Shown here: positions 25,036 through 34,428 of the stretch, piece after piece
How the letters are laid out: each line of letters begins with the position of its first letter
How positions within the stretch are numbered: the first letter of the stretch is position 1
Assembly: GCF_026104355.1 (NCBI RefSeq)
Contig: NZ_CP110535.1
Coordinates: forward strand, 1,054,001-1,118,000
Source of the DNA: Halomonas sp. BDJS001
GTDB taxonomy: Bacteria > Pseudomonadota > Gammaproteobacteria > Pseudomonadales > Halomonadaceae
Direction of reading: 5' to 3'
Length of the DNA stretch: 64,000 bases
The notes under the pieces: model-generated
The model's database searches: none
What the model saw: the letters and a program-made list of their open reading frames with translations, nothing else
Told to the model about the DNA's origin: nothing
Translations under genes and position numbers: made by a program

Positions 25036-25284
25036 CTACGCCAAACTACTCCCGCAATGTGGACATTTTTCGTAGGCATCGCGGGTTTCAGCCTGAAGGC
25101 GCTGGTTGCGCTGGCTTGGCTCCTCTACGCCGTGAATGGATACTAGCTGGCCCTGCTCCCAGCGTAGGCCAATATCTTTCAACAGGTGCGGGTCATGAAA
25201 GCGCGGATCTTCGTAAAAGCGCCGCTGGTTACGATAGTGAGTGAAAGCGCTGAGTAGTTTGCGGGTCATTGTTGCGATTGCCAT
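25036..25284 (-). CDS. DUF1127 domain protein with C-terminal CxxC
   Basis: Small protein of 82 residues from ATG 25284, with AGGAG upstream; a longer frame to 25320 lacks a site. The DUF1127 (YjiS-like) core is at about residues 18-45: RNQRRFYEDPRFHDPHLLKDIGL, with the usual L-x-D-I-G-L. DUF1127 proteins are basic, and some bind RNA or respond to phosphate or stress. Unusually it continues for about 35 residues to EKCPHCGSSLA, a single CPHC knuckle that could bind metal as a dimer or half zinc ribbon. Function unknown. Confidence 0.85.
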   Translation of the reverse strand: MAIATMTRKLLSAFTHYRNQRRFYEDPRFHDPHLLKDIGLRWEQGQLVSIHGVEEPSQRNQRLQAETRDAYEKCPHCGSSLA

Positions 25285-25387
25285 GGGGTCGGTCTCCTGG
25301 GTTAGGAGGCCGGGCAACATCGCGATCAGGGAGTCTCAAACGTAACGCTAAAACAACATGGCCGCGACACCTGCCGCGGCCAGTTTT

Positions 25388-25493
25388 CTCATTACATCTC
25401 TGGCGCGCGACAACAATAAGCTGATACCGCATTATTAATAATGCGATGCAGCTTATTCATTCGTGTCGCGGGGATTTGCCAGCGCATGATGAG
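25388..25493. repeat. Long imperfect inverted repeat in the DUF1127/regulator gap
   Basis: The centre is a perfect palindrome, CGCATTATTAATAATGCG (25428-25445). Moving outward, AATAAGCTG (25415-25423) pairs with CAGCTTATT (25449-25457), CGCGACA (25406-25412) with TGTCGCG (25464-25470), CTGGC (25400-25404) with GCCAG (25478-25482), and CTCAT (25388-25392) with ATGAG (25489-25493). Interruptions are short and mostly on the right side. It can fold into one cruciform or RNA stem over about 106 bases. There are no terminal duplications and no second copy in the window. It could be a MITE-like remnant, a structured RNA, or a regulatory palindrome. The rest of the 25285-25621 gap holds a smaller GGCCGCG/CGCGGCC hairpin near 25358-25381 and a direct repeat ATTACGTTAA near 25508 and 25521. 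Confidence 0.55.
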
Positions 25494-25552
25494 GTCTCTG
25501 AGAATTATTACGTTAAGAAAATTACGTTAATCAAATTCTGATTAATAAAACC

Positions 25553-25575
25553 AAGCTACCTTTTAAAGGCAGCTT
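25553..25575. terminator. Terminator-like hairpin after the response regulator gene
   Basis: AAGCTACCTTT (25553-25563) pairs with AAAGGCAGCTT (25565-25575) with one mismatch. On the minus strand GGTTTTATT follows, so it would end the response regulator transcript; on the plus strand it is also followed by T-rich sequence. Confidence 0.55.
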
Positions 25576-25621
25576 TTATCTTTTAACCGATGCTTATATG
25601 AGCGTCAAGTCTAGATGCCAT

Positions 25622-26335
25622 CTAATTAGCGACTTGTGCTATGGAGGTGGTTTGGCAGGTCTCCATGCGATAGCCCGACTGGTAAACGCTGCGAAGACGC
25701 AGGCCGTGCCGTCCATCCAGCTCCAACTTACGACGTAGGCGGCTTACATGGGTATCTACGGTTCGCGTTGAAACGTCCCCTTTGATACCCCATACCAACT
25801 CTAATAAATGCGCACGGGTAATCAGTTCACCGATTTTTGAGAAGAAGAGCGCCGCTAATCGATACTCACGCTCGGTTAAATCAACGGCGTTGCCAGCAAC
25901 ACTGATGTAGTGCTCTTCGGTGTGCAGAGTAAAGGTCTCTGGGCAAGCGGGTGCTGGGCGAGGTGTGGCATATCCAGACCGTCTACCTAGTGCGCTTACT
26001 CTGGCAATAAGCTCACTGGGGCGCAGGGGTTTCGCAAGGAAATCGTCGGCACCCTGTTCGAGCGCTTTAACGACATCGTCTTCACCCTGGCTAGCGGTAA
26101 TAAACAGGATTGGCCCGCGCCAGCTGTCATGTTGGCGCAGGTGGACAACCACATCCATGCCGTCACTGTCGGGCAACCACCAGTCGATAATCAGGAAATC
26201 AAATGATCGTTGCTGGGTCGCGCGACGCAGCTCGTTGGCGCGGGTAAATAAAGAAACCTGATGGCCTGCCGTGAGTAGACACTGCTCAATAAAAGCCTGC
26301 TGATCAATATCATCTTCAAGTACGCCAATATGCAT
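25622..26335 (-). CDS. OmpR/PhoB-type response regulator
   Basis: Two-component DNA-binding regulator of 237 residues. The receiver domain (about 1-118) has the acidic pair DD at 8-9, the phospho-acceptor D51 in FLIIDWWLPDSDG, and FLAKPLRPSEL with the conserved Lys. The winged helix (about 130-225) shows LTEREYRLAALFF and TVDTHVSRLRRKL, the OmpR recognition helix, then SVYQSGYRME. It is divergent from the operon of the periplasmic protein and hybrid kinase, and is the likely output of that kinase's HPt domain. The 169-bp divergent gap probably contains its own operator. Phosphotransfer partner is inferred from position. Confidence 0.95.
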   Translation of the reverse strand: MHIGVLEDDIDQQAFIEQCLLTAGHQVSLFTRANELRRATQQRSFDFLIIDWWLPDSDGMDVVVHLRQHDSWRGPILFITASQGEDDVVKALEQGADDFLAKPLRPSELIARVSALGRRSGYATPRPAPACPETFTLHTEEHYISVAGNAVDLTEREYRLAALFFSKIGELITRAHLLELVWGIKGDVSTRTVDTHVSRLRRKLELDGRHGLRLRSVYQSGYRMETCQTTSIAQVAN

Positions 26336-26504
26336 GGTGATCCCCTGTATTGTCGTCTTATAAGCGTCACACGCGTAGTAGCTACAAACTCATACGTTAA
26401 GTTTAGTTGATGATGGTGCGTTGACACAAAGGTTCACAGTTTGTCCGCAGACGGCCGATATATACTGCTTGCACTCTTAATCGCTAATACCGGGGTGCAG
26501 CTTA

Positions 26505-27023
26505 ATGCGTGGTTCTTTGGTTTCTAAAAGCAAGGTTCTAATCGCCGCAGTGGGGCTTGCCTTGCTGTCGTCGCCCCTGGCTAGTGCGCTGGAAGTACCT
26601 GAAGGCCCGGTGATATTGGTAGTGAGTGGAAAGGTGGGGCAGACTAATGTGGGTGACGAAGCCCATTTTGATAAAGCGATGCTAGCAAGCTTAGGGCAGC
26701 ACGAAACGATTACCCGTACGCCCTGGCACGACGGTGTGATTGGCTTCTCTGGCCCCTTGGTGCGAACTATTCTGGAAGCTGTCGGTGCCGAAGGGGAGGA
26801 TATTCGTGTGGTAGCGTTGAATGAGTACGCCGCGACAGTGCCCAACAGTGATTTTGAGAATTACGATGTCATTCTTGCCATGCAGGCAAACGGTAAAGCG
26901 CTGCGAATTCGCGACCAGGGGCCGCTGTTTGTCATTTACCCTTTTGACCAGCACCCCGAGCTGCTAGATGAAGAGATATTTTCGCGCTCTGTGTGGCAGG
27001 TGGCGCGCATCGACGTTAAATAA
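26505..27023 (+). CDS. Periplasmic molybdopterin-oxidoreductase-fold protein without cysteine
   Basis: Exported protein of 172 residues with a clear signal peptide (positive start, LIAAVGLALLSSPLASA, cleavage near 28). The mature part resembles the small oxidoreductase molybdopterin-binding fold (sulphite oxidase/YedY superfamily): ILVVSGKVG, ITRTPWHDGVIGFSGPLVRTILEAVGA, VVALNEYAATVP and YDVILAMQANGKALRIRDQGPLFVIYP. There is no cysteine anywhere, so the Cys that ligates molybdenum in sulphite oxidases is missing, and catalysis of that type is unlikely. It lies 18 bp before a membrane hybrid histidine kinase, suggesting a ligand-binding partner for the kinase's periplasmic domain. Sensor role is inferred. 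Confidence 0.82.
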   Translation: MRGSLVSKSKVLIAAVGLALLSSPLASALEVPEGPVILVVSGKVGQTNVGDEAHFDKAMLASLGQHETITRTPWHDGVIGFSGPLVRTILEAVGAEGEDIRVVALNEYAATVPNSDFENYDVILAMQANGKALRIRDQGPLFVIYPFDQHPELLDEEIFSRSVWQVARIDVK

Positions 27024-27041
27024 AATAATCGGACAATTGCC

Positions 27042-29278
27042 ATGCTGGCCTTATTGAAGTTCTATTTCTCCCGCAGCACCAGGGTCGCTACATTCTCAGC
27101 GATCCTTTTTTTCTTTCAGCGCTAACCACCGGTGGGGTTATTTATAACCGTCAACATGCGTTGGAGAACCGCCTGCTCGAAAACTTATTATGGGCCGGGT
27201 ATCAGTTTGATCGAGAGGTGCGCGAATTGCGCCTCTCGCTATTCGAAACGAGTGCAGGGAACGCTACCGTTGATGACGTGTTGCTGCGTTTTGAAATTCT
27301 CTTCAGCCGACAGTCACTTTTTTTTAAAGGTGAAATAGGCAAAATCGTGGCGGAACTTGAGGATATTGAGGCGGTCATCCAACAAACTCAAATCCGTATT
27401 TTAGAGATGGATACCCTACTCGAAAAGGTATGGGACAGCCCCACCCAGTTAAATAGCGAGTTAACGGCTACCCTCCTACAGCAAACGGCGGAGCTACAGC
27501 AGCTCACCGGAAACATTTTGATCGAAACCAACGCCTATGTTTCCCATCTACATAGTGAAGAACACCGCGCATTGACGCGTCTCTACGGATTGGTGCTGTT
27601 GCTTATTGTCCTGTTAATGTTTTCAGGTGGCATGCTGGTTCGCGCGCTGATTATGGAAAGCCGTTCAAGTGATCAGAAGGCACAAGCATTAGAGGCCAAG
27701 GGTAAAGAGCTGAACGAGGCCGCCAAGCAAGCAGAGAAAGCGAGCCTGGCAAAATCTGAGTTTATGGCGGTGATGAGCCATGAAATTAGAACCCCATTAA
27801 ACGGCGTCGTAGGTATGGCGGATTTGTTAAGCGAGGAGGTTAAAACAACAAGTGCGAAGACTTATCTAGCGGCGCTTAAGCGCAGTGCAGAGAGCCTACG
27901 CGCGGTGATCAACGATATTCTCGACTACACCAAAATTGAGTCGGGGCGCCTCGACCTGGATGCTCAGCCGTTTGATCTTCACCAATGTATTGACCAGCTT
28001 TGTGAGAACTACACGCTTCGCGAGCCGAAGGCAAAGGTCTCCTTCAGCTACGCTATTGATCCCGCTTTACCCCGTTATGTGATGGGTGACGTCGCTCGGT
28101 TACGTCAAGTCATGATGAATTTAATCAATAATGGCTTAAAGTTTACCGAAGAGGGTTTCGTTAAATGCCAGGTAAAACCACTGGGAGACGATAATATTCT
28201 CGTCGAGGTGCATGATACTGGCTGTGGAATCGCGGAAGCGAATCAAACGCAGCTCTTCTCGGCGTTCTCGCAAGTGGATACCTCCATGGCGCGGCGTCAC
28301 GAAGGGACTGGGCTTGGGCTGGCGATCTGTAAGCGTTTAGTCGAAGCCATGCAGGGCGAGATAGGCGTTAATAGCCAGCAGGGGCTTGGTAGCCGATTTT
28401 GGTTTATTGTTAGAATGCCGGAAACTGAACCGTTGGCGGTATATCAAACCGGTGAAAACTCGCTTGCACTCACTGCCGAGCACCAAATTTTAGTGGTTGA
28501 GGATAACCCGTTAAACCAGACGGTTGCCCGCGTTATGCTTGAACGCCTTGGCCAGCAGGTGACTATCGCAGAGAACGGTCTGGAAGCACTCGAACAGCTG
28601 AAAGTGGATCATGGCAGGTTCGATTTGGTCTTAATGGATATGCAGATGCCCAAGCTGGATGGGCCTGAAACCACCCAGCGCTGGCGTGATTACGAAGCCG
28701 TGCATCAATTACCCCGGTTGCCGATAGTGGCGATGACGGCGAATGTGATGCCTGAGCACCGCGAATGCTGTATGCAAAGTGGTATGGACGATATGATCCA
28801 TAAACCCTTTACGCGGGATGAACTGTATCAGGTCATCAGCCGTTATCTCTCTAATGACGAAATCTTAGCACCTGAGGGTATTTACATTCACTCGACCACA
28901 GGCTCTGAGTCATTGGGTGACACCGTTGGTGCTGTTCAGGTGCTCGATAAGCGTCTTTGCGAAGAGCTGAAAAGCACCTTTGAACCTAGTGCGTTGGGTG
29001 CGCTGCTGAACACGTTTTTAACGCGACTTGTGGAGCGTAGTGCCCGCCTTGACGCTTACTGGCAGTCAGAGAATCGTCAAGCCTTGTGCCAAGAGGCGCA
29101 TTCGCTGAAAGGTGCCGCTTCCTCTCTCGGCTGTGCTGCCATTGCTGAGCAAGCAAGCCAATTGGAGCAAGCAGCGCTAGAAGCCCCATTGAATGAATTG
29201 GCTATCTATCTGGAGCGTTTAGTCGCTCTTCAGGACACTACTCAGCAGGCTTTAGAGCAAGAAAGTATGCTCGTTTGA
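27042..29278 (+). pseudogene. Hybrid sensor histidine kinase (HisKA-HATPase-REC-HPt), frameshift in first membrane helix
   Basis: Membrane sensor kinase with internal phosphorelay. The ATG at 27042 opens [21 protein letters not shown], the start of the first membrane helix, but the frame ends in TAA 24 codons later. The long frame resumes just after the T7 run at 27106-27112; one added T would read ...[19 protein letters not shown] and restore a 745-residue protein. Then come a helical periplasmic domain, the second membrane helix ([20 protein letters not shown]), HisKA ([12 protein letters not shown]), HATPase ([24 protein letters not shown]), REC ([19 protein letters not shown]) and HPt ([12 protein letters not shown]). 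A start at 27161 would lose the first helix. Either truly broken or a homopolymer error. It follows the periplasmic protein gene by 18 bp. Confidence 0.85.
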
Positions 29279-30447
29279 TGCGCCATGGGGGCGGAGGAAG
29301 AGTACTCGCGTAACCAGGCGTTGAAAGCGTCAGCGGTTAAAGGGTGCGCAATAGCGTAGCCCTGCCCAACCGTACACCCAGCTTCAACCAGCAGGGTGTA
29401 CTGCGTGGATTTTTCGATACCTTCGGCGACTACCGTCAGTCCCAGGCGCTTGCCTAAGTCGATAATTGACTCTGTGATCACCAGGGCTTCTTGATCCTGG
29501 TCGATCAGTGAGACAAAGCTACGGTCAATTTTGAGCTCGCTGAAAGGCAGCCGATAGAGCTGTGTCAGCGAAGAGTGACCGGTACCAAAGTCATCTAACG
29601 CCAGTTTGCAGCCCCGTTGCCGCAACGCTTTGAGCACGTAGCAAGCGTAGCTCAAACACTCAACCCCGGCCGTTTCGGTGAGCTCTAGGGTGATTTTATT
29701 AAGAACAGCCTGGTGCTCTTGGGTGAGTTGATCAAACACTTCCAGAACGCCCTCTGCCTGAATAAAGGCCGCCGGTATATTAATCGAGATGTTTAGATCC
29801 CACCCTTGCGACAGCCACTGGGCTTGTTGCTTCATGGCAAGCTCAATAACGTACCAAGTTAGCGGCAGAATCAGACCGTTTTGCTCCGCTAGAGGAATAA
29901 AACTATCGGGGTAGAGCACGCCACGTTGAGGATCTTGCCAACGTACCAGCGCTTCAACGCCAATAACCTGACCTCGTTGAGTGCCTGGCTGCAGGCTTAT
30001 TTGGGGTTGAAACGCTAGAAAAAGCTGCTGTTCACGAATGGCCTTCGTCAATTCATCGGCTGTAGGCGCTTTAGGCGCCTTTTTTAATGGTCCAAGGAAT
30101 TTCTTTAGGCCGGTGAGTAGCTTGGATTTAGGTAGGAAACCTAACATTTTCAAGCCTTTTGCTTCACCTGTTGCGAGAGCATGCGCGGCAGTTTCTTCTG
30201 TGCAACTACTAATTAATAAAATTGAAGCGTTTAAGCGTAAATCATACAGATATTCAAGAATATCAAGGCTGGTAAACTCACCTAGCCCGATATCAAGCAA
30301 GATCAGCTCGACATTGAGCAGGTCAGGTTGGCGCACCAGCTCGCCAAAACTGCTTGCGGTCACCACCTGATAACCGTGCTGGCGTAATAGCATTCTGCCC
30401 AAGAGTTGGACGTTACAATCATCATCAATAATTAAAGCATCCAGCAT
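29242..30447 (-). CDS. Response regulator with EAL domain (c-di-GMP phosphodiesterase)
   Basis: Receiver (about 1-125) with DDD at 8-10 and phospho-acceptor in ILLDIGLGE, joined to an EAL domain (about 135-390). The EAL motif is GVEALVRW, and catalytic motifs look intact: [34 protein letters not shown] and VVAEGIE. It should therefore hydrolyse c-di-GMP to pGpG under phosphorylation control. Its 3' end overlaps the convergent hybrid kinase gene by 37 bp, so it is probably part of the same signalling unit. AAAGGT lies ahead of the ATG at 30447. The receiver's exact kinase partner is inferred. Confidence 0.95.
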   Translation of the reverse strand: MLDALIIDDDCNVQLLGRMLLRQHGYQVVTASSFGELVRQPDLLNVELILLDIGLGEFTSLDILEYLYDLRLNASILLISSCTEETAAHALATGEAKGLKMLGFLPKSKLLTGLKKFLGPLKKAPKAPTADELTKAIREQQLFLAFQPQISLQPGTQRGQVIGVEALVRWQDPQRGVLYPDSFIPLAEQNGLILPLTWYVIELAMKQQAQWLSQGWDLNISINIPAAFIQAEGVLEVFDQLTQEHQAVLNKITLELTETAGVECLSYACYVLKALRQRGCKLALDDFGTGHSSLTQLYRLPFSELKIDRSFVSLIDQDQEALVITESIIDLGKRLGLTVVAEGIEKSTQYTLLVEAGCTVGQGYAIAHPLTADAFNAWLREYSSSAPMAHQTSILSCSKAC

Positions 30448-30533
30448 ACGTGTACCTTTGATGATTACGATGAGCGGCTGTGAGACAAAGCGCTTGCTGA
30501 AATGGATACGCGTTATATAAGCCGGTAATAAAA

Positions 30534-30564
30534 CTTCCTTGGGCTTACGCTGAGCCCAAGGAAG
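30534..30564 (-). terminator. Terminator for the first chemoreceptor gene
   Basis: CTTCCTTGGGCT (30534-30545) pairs perfectly with AGCCCAAGGAAG (30553-30564). On the minus strand it is followed by TTTTATT. Confidence 0.75.
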
Positions 30565-30587
30565 CGTAGAAAACTAAGGGGGATTGC

Positions 30588-32264
30588 TTAGAACGACTCC
30601 CACTCAGGTTGCTGTGAACTCTGCATACGACGCGGGGCAGCAGGGGTAGGCGAGGGCTTATTCGTGGTAGAAGCAAGCGCTGCTTTAGCAAGGACTGGTT
30701 GCTGGTGGGTATTACTGAGCTTGAATGCACCCACTAGTACGCCCAGTCGGTCGGCTTGCTCTCTTAGCTCCGCCGCGGCAGCGCTGGACTCTTCCACCAT
30801 GGAGGCATTGTGTTGGGTCATACTATCCAACTCGTTGACCGCGTCGTTGACTTGCCCTATACCCACACTCTGCTCTTTTGCACCGGCGCTAATTTCGGCA
30901 ATTACATCGGCTACGCGCTCGATGCTTTTCACCATCTCCTGCATAGTGACGCCAGCTTGCTTCACCTGGTCAACGCCAGATTTTGTGCGACTTAATGAGG
31001 TATTGATCAGCGTGGCAATATTTTTGGACGCATCGCTGGAGCGGCTGGCCAAGATACGTACCTCTTGGGCGACCACCGCAAAGCCCCGACCATGCTCACC
31101 TGCGCGAGCGGCCTCTACCGACGCATTCAGCGCCAGGATATTGGTCTGAAAAGCAATACTGTCAATTAAGTTGACAATATTACTGATTTCAGATGACGAG
31201 TCATTAATGGTATCCATGGTCTGCTCAACGCTGTGCATAGAGTGCAAGCCCTGCTGAGCGAGGTCTCGGGTTGAAAGCGCCAGTTGGTCGGCCTGCTGGG
31301 CAGAGTCGGAAGCGTTGTTCACCACTGCCGCGATTTGTTCCATCGACGCAGAAGTTTGCTGCAGGTTGGCCGCGGCCTGCTCTGTGCGGGCCGCAAGCTC
31401 CTGGCTGCCTTTGGCTATTTCACTTGACGCATGTTGAAGGCTAACGGTGCTGCTGCTAACGGATTGAAGCGTATCATCAATGCGTTTAATAAAAGCATTG
31501 AACTGCTGTGCCAGATCGCCTATTTCATCGCGGCGCTGGCTGTTAATACGGGCGGTCAAATCGCCATCACCTTCGGTGATCTCTTTTATGCGTCCGCTAA
31601 TCTGGCGAATAGCCCGTGACATCATTAACGGCCCCAATAGTGCAATAAGTGTCGCCGCAATAAAGATGATTAAAGCGATAATAATAGTGGATGTCTGTTG
31701 TACTTGAATTCTGTCGACGACGGCTTCTTCTGCTTGGTAAGTAGCGGTTTCAACATTTACTCCCGAGAGGTCGTAGACATCCCGAAGCGTATTGAACCGA
31801 TCTAGTGAAGAGCCCGCTAACAGATTTAAAGCCTGGTTAGTATCACCGTTCTGGTGTAGTTGAAAAACCCGCGTGGCCTCTTGTTTCCAATCATTATAGT
31901 GTGTTTCGAAATTAGCGAGTTGGGTGGTTAGCTCTGGGTAGTTCTGCATCAGTTCGGAATACTGACTCATACGGTCGTAAGCTTGCTGAGCATTTTCCTC
32001 AAAGTCAGCGATTAACGCTGATGCTCGCTCCGAGTTGGGGTCGGATAGCAGGTACTCGATCTCAGCTACCCGTGCTTGGTAAAGGTCTCTATCCGCATTG
32101 AGTACGGTAGAGGTGGCTGGGATATAATTGTTAATAAAAGTGTCTAGACGGCTTTTCACCATATTAACGAGCAGCGCATCGGCGATCACAATAACCAGTA
32201 GTGATACTGCAACGCTAATAAAGGCAATAGCATACTTAACTTTTATCTGATGGAGGCGGTTCAT
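30588..32264 (-). CDS. Methyl-accepting chemotaxis protein with CheR-tether C-terminus
   Basis: Transmembrane chemoreceptor of 558 residues from ATG 32264 (AGGAG upstream; the longer frame to 32360 lacks one). First membrane helix at about 12-33, a four-helix-bundle periplasmic domain of about 150 residues, a second helix near 193-215, HAMP (about 215-268), then the signalling hairpin with the conserved tip [20 protein letters not shown] and [14 protein letters not shown]. The protein ends in PEWESF; WESF resembles the NWETF pentapeptide that recruits CheR/CheB, so this is probably a high-abundance-type receptor. The ligand cannot be predicted. Single gene with its own terminator. Confidence 0.95.
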   Translation of the reverse strand: MNRLHQIKVKYAIAFISVAVSLLVIVIADALLVNMVKSRLDTFINNYIPATSTVLNADRDLYQARVAEIEYLLSDPNSERASALIADFEENAQQAYDRMSQYSELMQNYPELTTQLANFETHYNDWKQEATRVFQLHQNGDTNQALNLLAGSSLDRFNTLRDVYDLSGVNVETATYQAEEAVVDRIQVQQTSTIIIALIIFIAATLIALLGPLMMSRAIRQISGRIKEITEGDGDLTARINSQRRDEIGDLAQQFNAFIKRIDDTLQSVSSSTVSLQHASSEIAKGSQELAARTEQAAANLQQTSASMEQIAAVVNNASDSAQQADQLALSTRDLAQQGLHSMHSVEQTMDTINDSSSEISNIVNLIDSIAFQTNILALNASVEAARAGEHGRGFAVVAQEVRILASRSSDASKNIATLINTSLSRTKSGVDQVKQAGVTMQEMVKSIERVADVIAEISAGAKEQSVGIGQVNDAVNELDSMTQHNASMVEESSAAAAELREQADRLGVLVGAFKLSNTHQQPVLAKAALASTTNKPSPTPAAPRRMQSSQQPEWESF

Positions 32265-32430
32265 AGGTGCTACTCCTGTAGTGAAAAGCCTATAGGAGAA
32301 CACTACCTTTAAAGTATTAGTATGGTCGATAGCTTTGTGACGTTTGTCACTTTTGTTCACGTTCTGTATTTTAAGTGGCGATACAACTGGTTAATAGTAG
32401 TTGTAATAATAACGATTGATGTTTAGGTGG

Positions 32431-34299
32431 TTATTTGTAACCTGCCGCCTGTAGGTGAAATAGCTTGGCATAACGACCTTCCGCTGCGAGCAATTCCTCG
32501 TGGGTGCCGCGTTCAATGATATGTCCTTGATCGATAACCAGAATGAGATCAGCGCTGCGCACTGTTGAAAAGCGATGGGAGATCAATATCGCCATTTTAT
32601 CGCGGCTGTGCTCGCGAAAGCGGGCGAATATTTCGGCTTCTGCGGCGGCATCCATGGCGGCGGTGGGCTCGTCTAACACTAGAATATCAGCGTTTTCACG
32701 CATATATGCTCGGGAGAGGGCAATTTTTTGCCACTGTCCCCCGGAAAGTTCCTGGCCATTTTTGAACCAACGGCCAAGCTGGGTTTTGTAGCCACTCGCC
32801 ATAGTGGTAATAAACGCATCCGCCATGCCGTGGCGTGCGGCGCGTTGCCAGCGCTGCTCATCGTGAAAGGCGTAGGTGTCGCCTACGCCCAGGTTTTCGC
32901 CCACCTGGAGCTGATAGCGTACAAAATCCTGAAAAATAACGCCGGTTCGATCACGTAGGGCCTGGGTACTCCAGTCCCGCAGGTCGCTGCCATCTAGCAA
33001 AATACGCCCTTGAGTCGGGTGGTATAGCCGCGTTAGCAGTTTAATAAGGGTCGTCTTGCCCGAGCCATTTTCGCCGACCAAGGCCAGGCTCTGCCCAGGG
33101 TAAAGGTGTAGCGAAATATCGTGGAGAACCGGATTTTGGAGATCAGAGTCGCCGCCAGGGTAGGAGAAGCTAACATGCTCAAAGCGTAGGCCGTCGCCGG
33201 GTAGTACACCTTGGGTGAGCGTACCGGTCTCACCCTCTATCGGCTGCTCCAGATACTCATAAAGGTTGGATAGATAAAGGTTATCTTCGTACATGCCGCT
33301 AATGGCGGTGAGGCTGGCGGAGAGCGCGGCCTGCCCCTGCTTGAAGACCATCAGGTACATGGTCATCTGGCCCAGGGTAAGCGCTCCGGCAATCGTTTCA
33401 ATGACCACCCAGGCGTAGGCGGCATAAAAGGTTAACGTGCCGAGTAAACCGAGCAGAAAACCCCAGCTCTCCCGGCGCAAGGTTAGGCGGCGATCTTCGG
33501 CAAATAGTTGGGTAAAGATATCCCGGTAGCGTTTGAGAAATAGCCCTTCAAGACCGAACAGCTTGACTTCCTTAATACTGTCTTCCCGCGCCAGCACCGT
33601 TTCTAAATAGATCTGCATACGGGTTTGCGGTGAGCGCCAGCGAAACAGCCGAAAGGCATCCCCGGAAAATTTGGCCTCTGAGATAAATACCGGCAGAGCA
33701 CCTACCACTAAGATCAGCAGCGCCCAGGGGGAAAACTGCACCAGCAGCACCGCGAAGCTACCCAGCGAGATAGCATTTTGCAGCAAGCCGAAGGTTTTAT
33801 TCACCAGGGCAAGGGGGCGCGTAGACGCTTCACGTCGCGCTCGGGTGAGCTGGTCGTAAAGCTCAGAGTCTTCAAACTGGCTAAGTGACAGCTGCCCCGC
33901 TTTCTCCAGAATCATCACATTGACTTTCTGCCCCAGCAGCGCACGTAGCAGCGACTGCTGGGCTGCAAGGCCCCGCTGAGCCAGGGCAATAAACCCAATA
34001 ATCACCGCCTCAATACCCACTAGCGTTAGCACCGGCGTAATGGACACTAGCAGGTTGGGATCAGTGGCTGCCTGATGGGCCTCCATGGCACTCACTACCC
34101 CATCCACAATCAGTTGTCCTACCCAGGCGGCTACGGCAGGCAGAACCCCAGCGACCAGAGTACACAGGGCTAAGCCAAGCATCATCCAACGAGAGGTTTC
34201 CCAGACTAACCCGAGTGCGCGACGGCTATAGCGAAATACGCCAAAAAAGCCGCTTAGCGGTGAGGATGGGGAGGTTTGAGAAGAGGGCGGCGGTGACAT
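32431..34299 (-). CDS. ABC exporter, fused permease and ATPase
   Basis: Half-transporter of 622 residues: six membrane helices (about 35-340) followed by one nucleotide-binding domain (about 365-615). Walker A is LVGENGSGKTTLIK, the Q-loop GVIFQDFVRYQ, the signature LSGGQWQKIALSRAYMR and Walker B ILVLDEPTAAMD, followed by the switch His in LISHRF. It should dimerise to form a working exporter. The permease part resembles lipid or peptide exporters of the MsbA/LapB-like group, but there are no neighbouring secretion genes to suggest cargo. The Ser/Pro-rich N-terminus is probably disordered. Confidence 0.94.
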   Translation of the reverse strand: MSPPPSSQTSPSSPLSGFFGVFRYSRRALGLVWETSRWMMLGLALCTLVAGVLPAVAAWVGQLIVDGVVSAMEAHQAATDPNLLVSITPVLTLVGIEAVIIGFIALAQRGLAAQQSLLRALLGQKVNVMILEKAGQLSLSQFEDSELYDQLTRARREASTRPLALVNKTFGLLQNAISLGSFAVLLVQFSPWALLILVVGALPVFISEAKFSGDAFRLFRWRSPQTRMQIYLETVLAREDSIKEVKLFGLEGLFLKRYRDIFTQLFAEDRRLTLRRESWGFLLGLLGTLTFYAAYAWVVIETIAGALTLGQMTMYLMVFKQGQAALSASLTAISGMYEDNLYLSNLYEYLEQPIEGETGTLTQGVLPGDGLRFEHVSFSYPGGDSDLQNPVLHDISLHLYPGQSLALVGENGSGKTTLIKLLTRLYHPTQGRILLDGSDLRDWSTQALRDRTGVIFQDFVRYQLQVGENLGVGDTYAFHDEQRWQRAARHGMADAFITTMASGYKTQLGRWFKNGQELSGGQWQKIALSRAYMRENADILVLDEPTAAMDAAAEAEIFARFREHSRDKMAILISHRFSTVRSADLILVIDQGHIIERGTHEELLAAEGRYAKLFHLQAAGYK

Positions 34300-34428
34300 A
34301 GTGAAAAAGGCAGAACTCTAATAAAAACAGAGCAGCCATAATGCGGGGATTGAGAGGAGATAGCCAGCTAACAACCGCCGGTTGCCTTCAACGGCAACAC
34401 GGCGGAAAGGCAGTTTAGTAGATAGGTG

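Noticed and set aside
34375..34405. CCGCCGGTTGCC/GGCAACACGGCGG hairpin after the GGT-like gene as a terminator
   Set aside because: One bulge and no T-run on the minus strand; it may stabilise the mRNA end but does not qualify as an intrinsic terminator.
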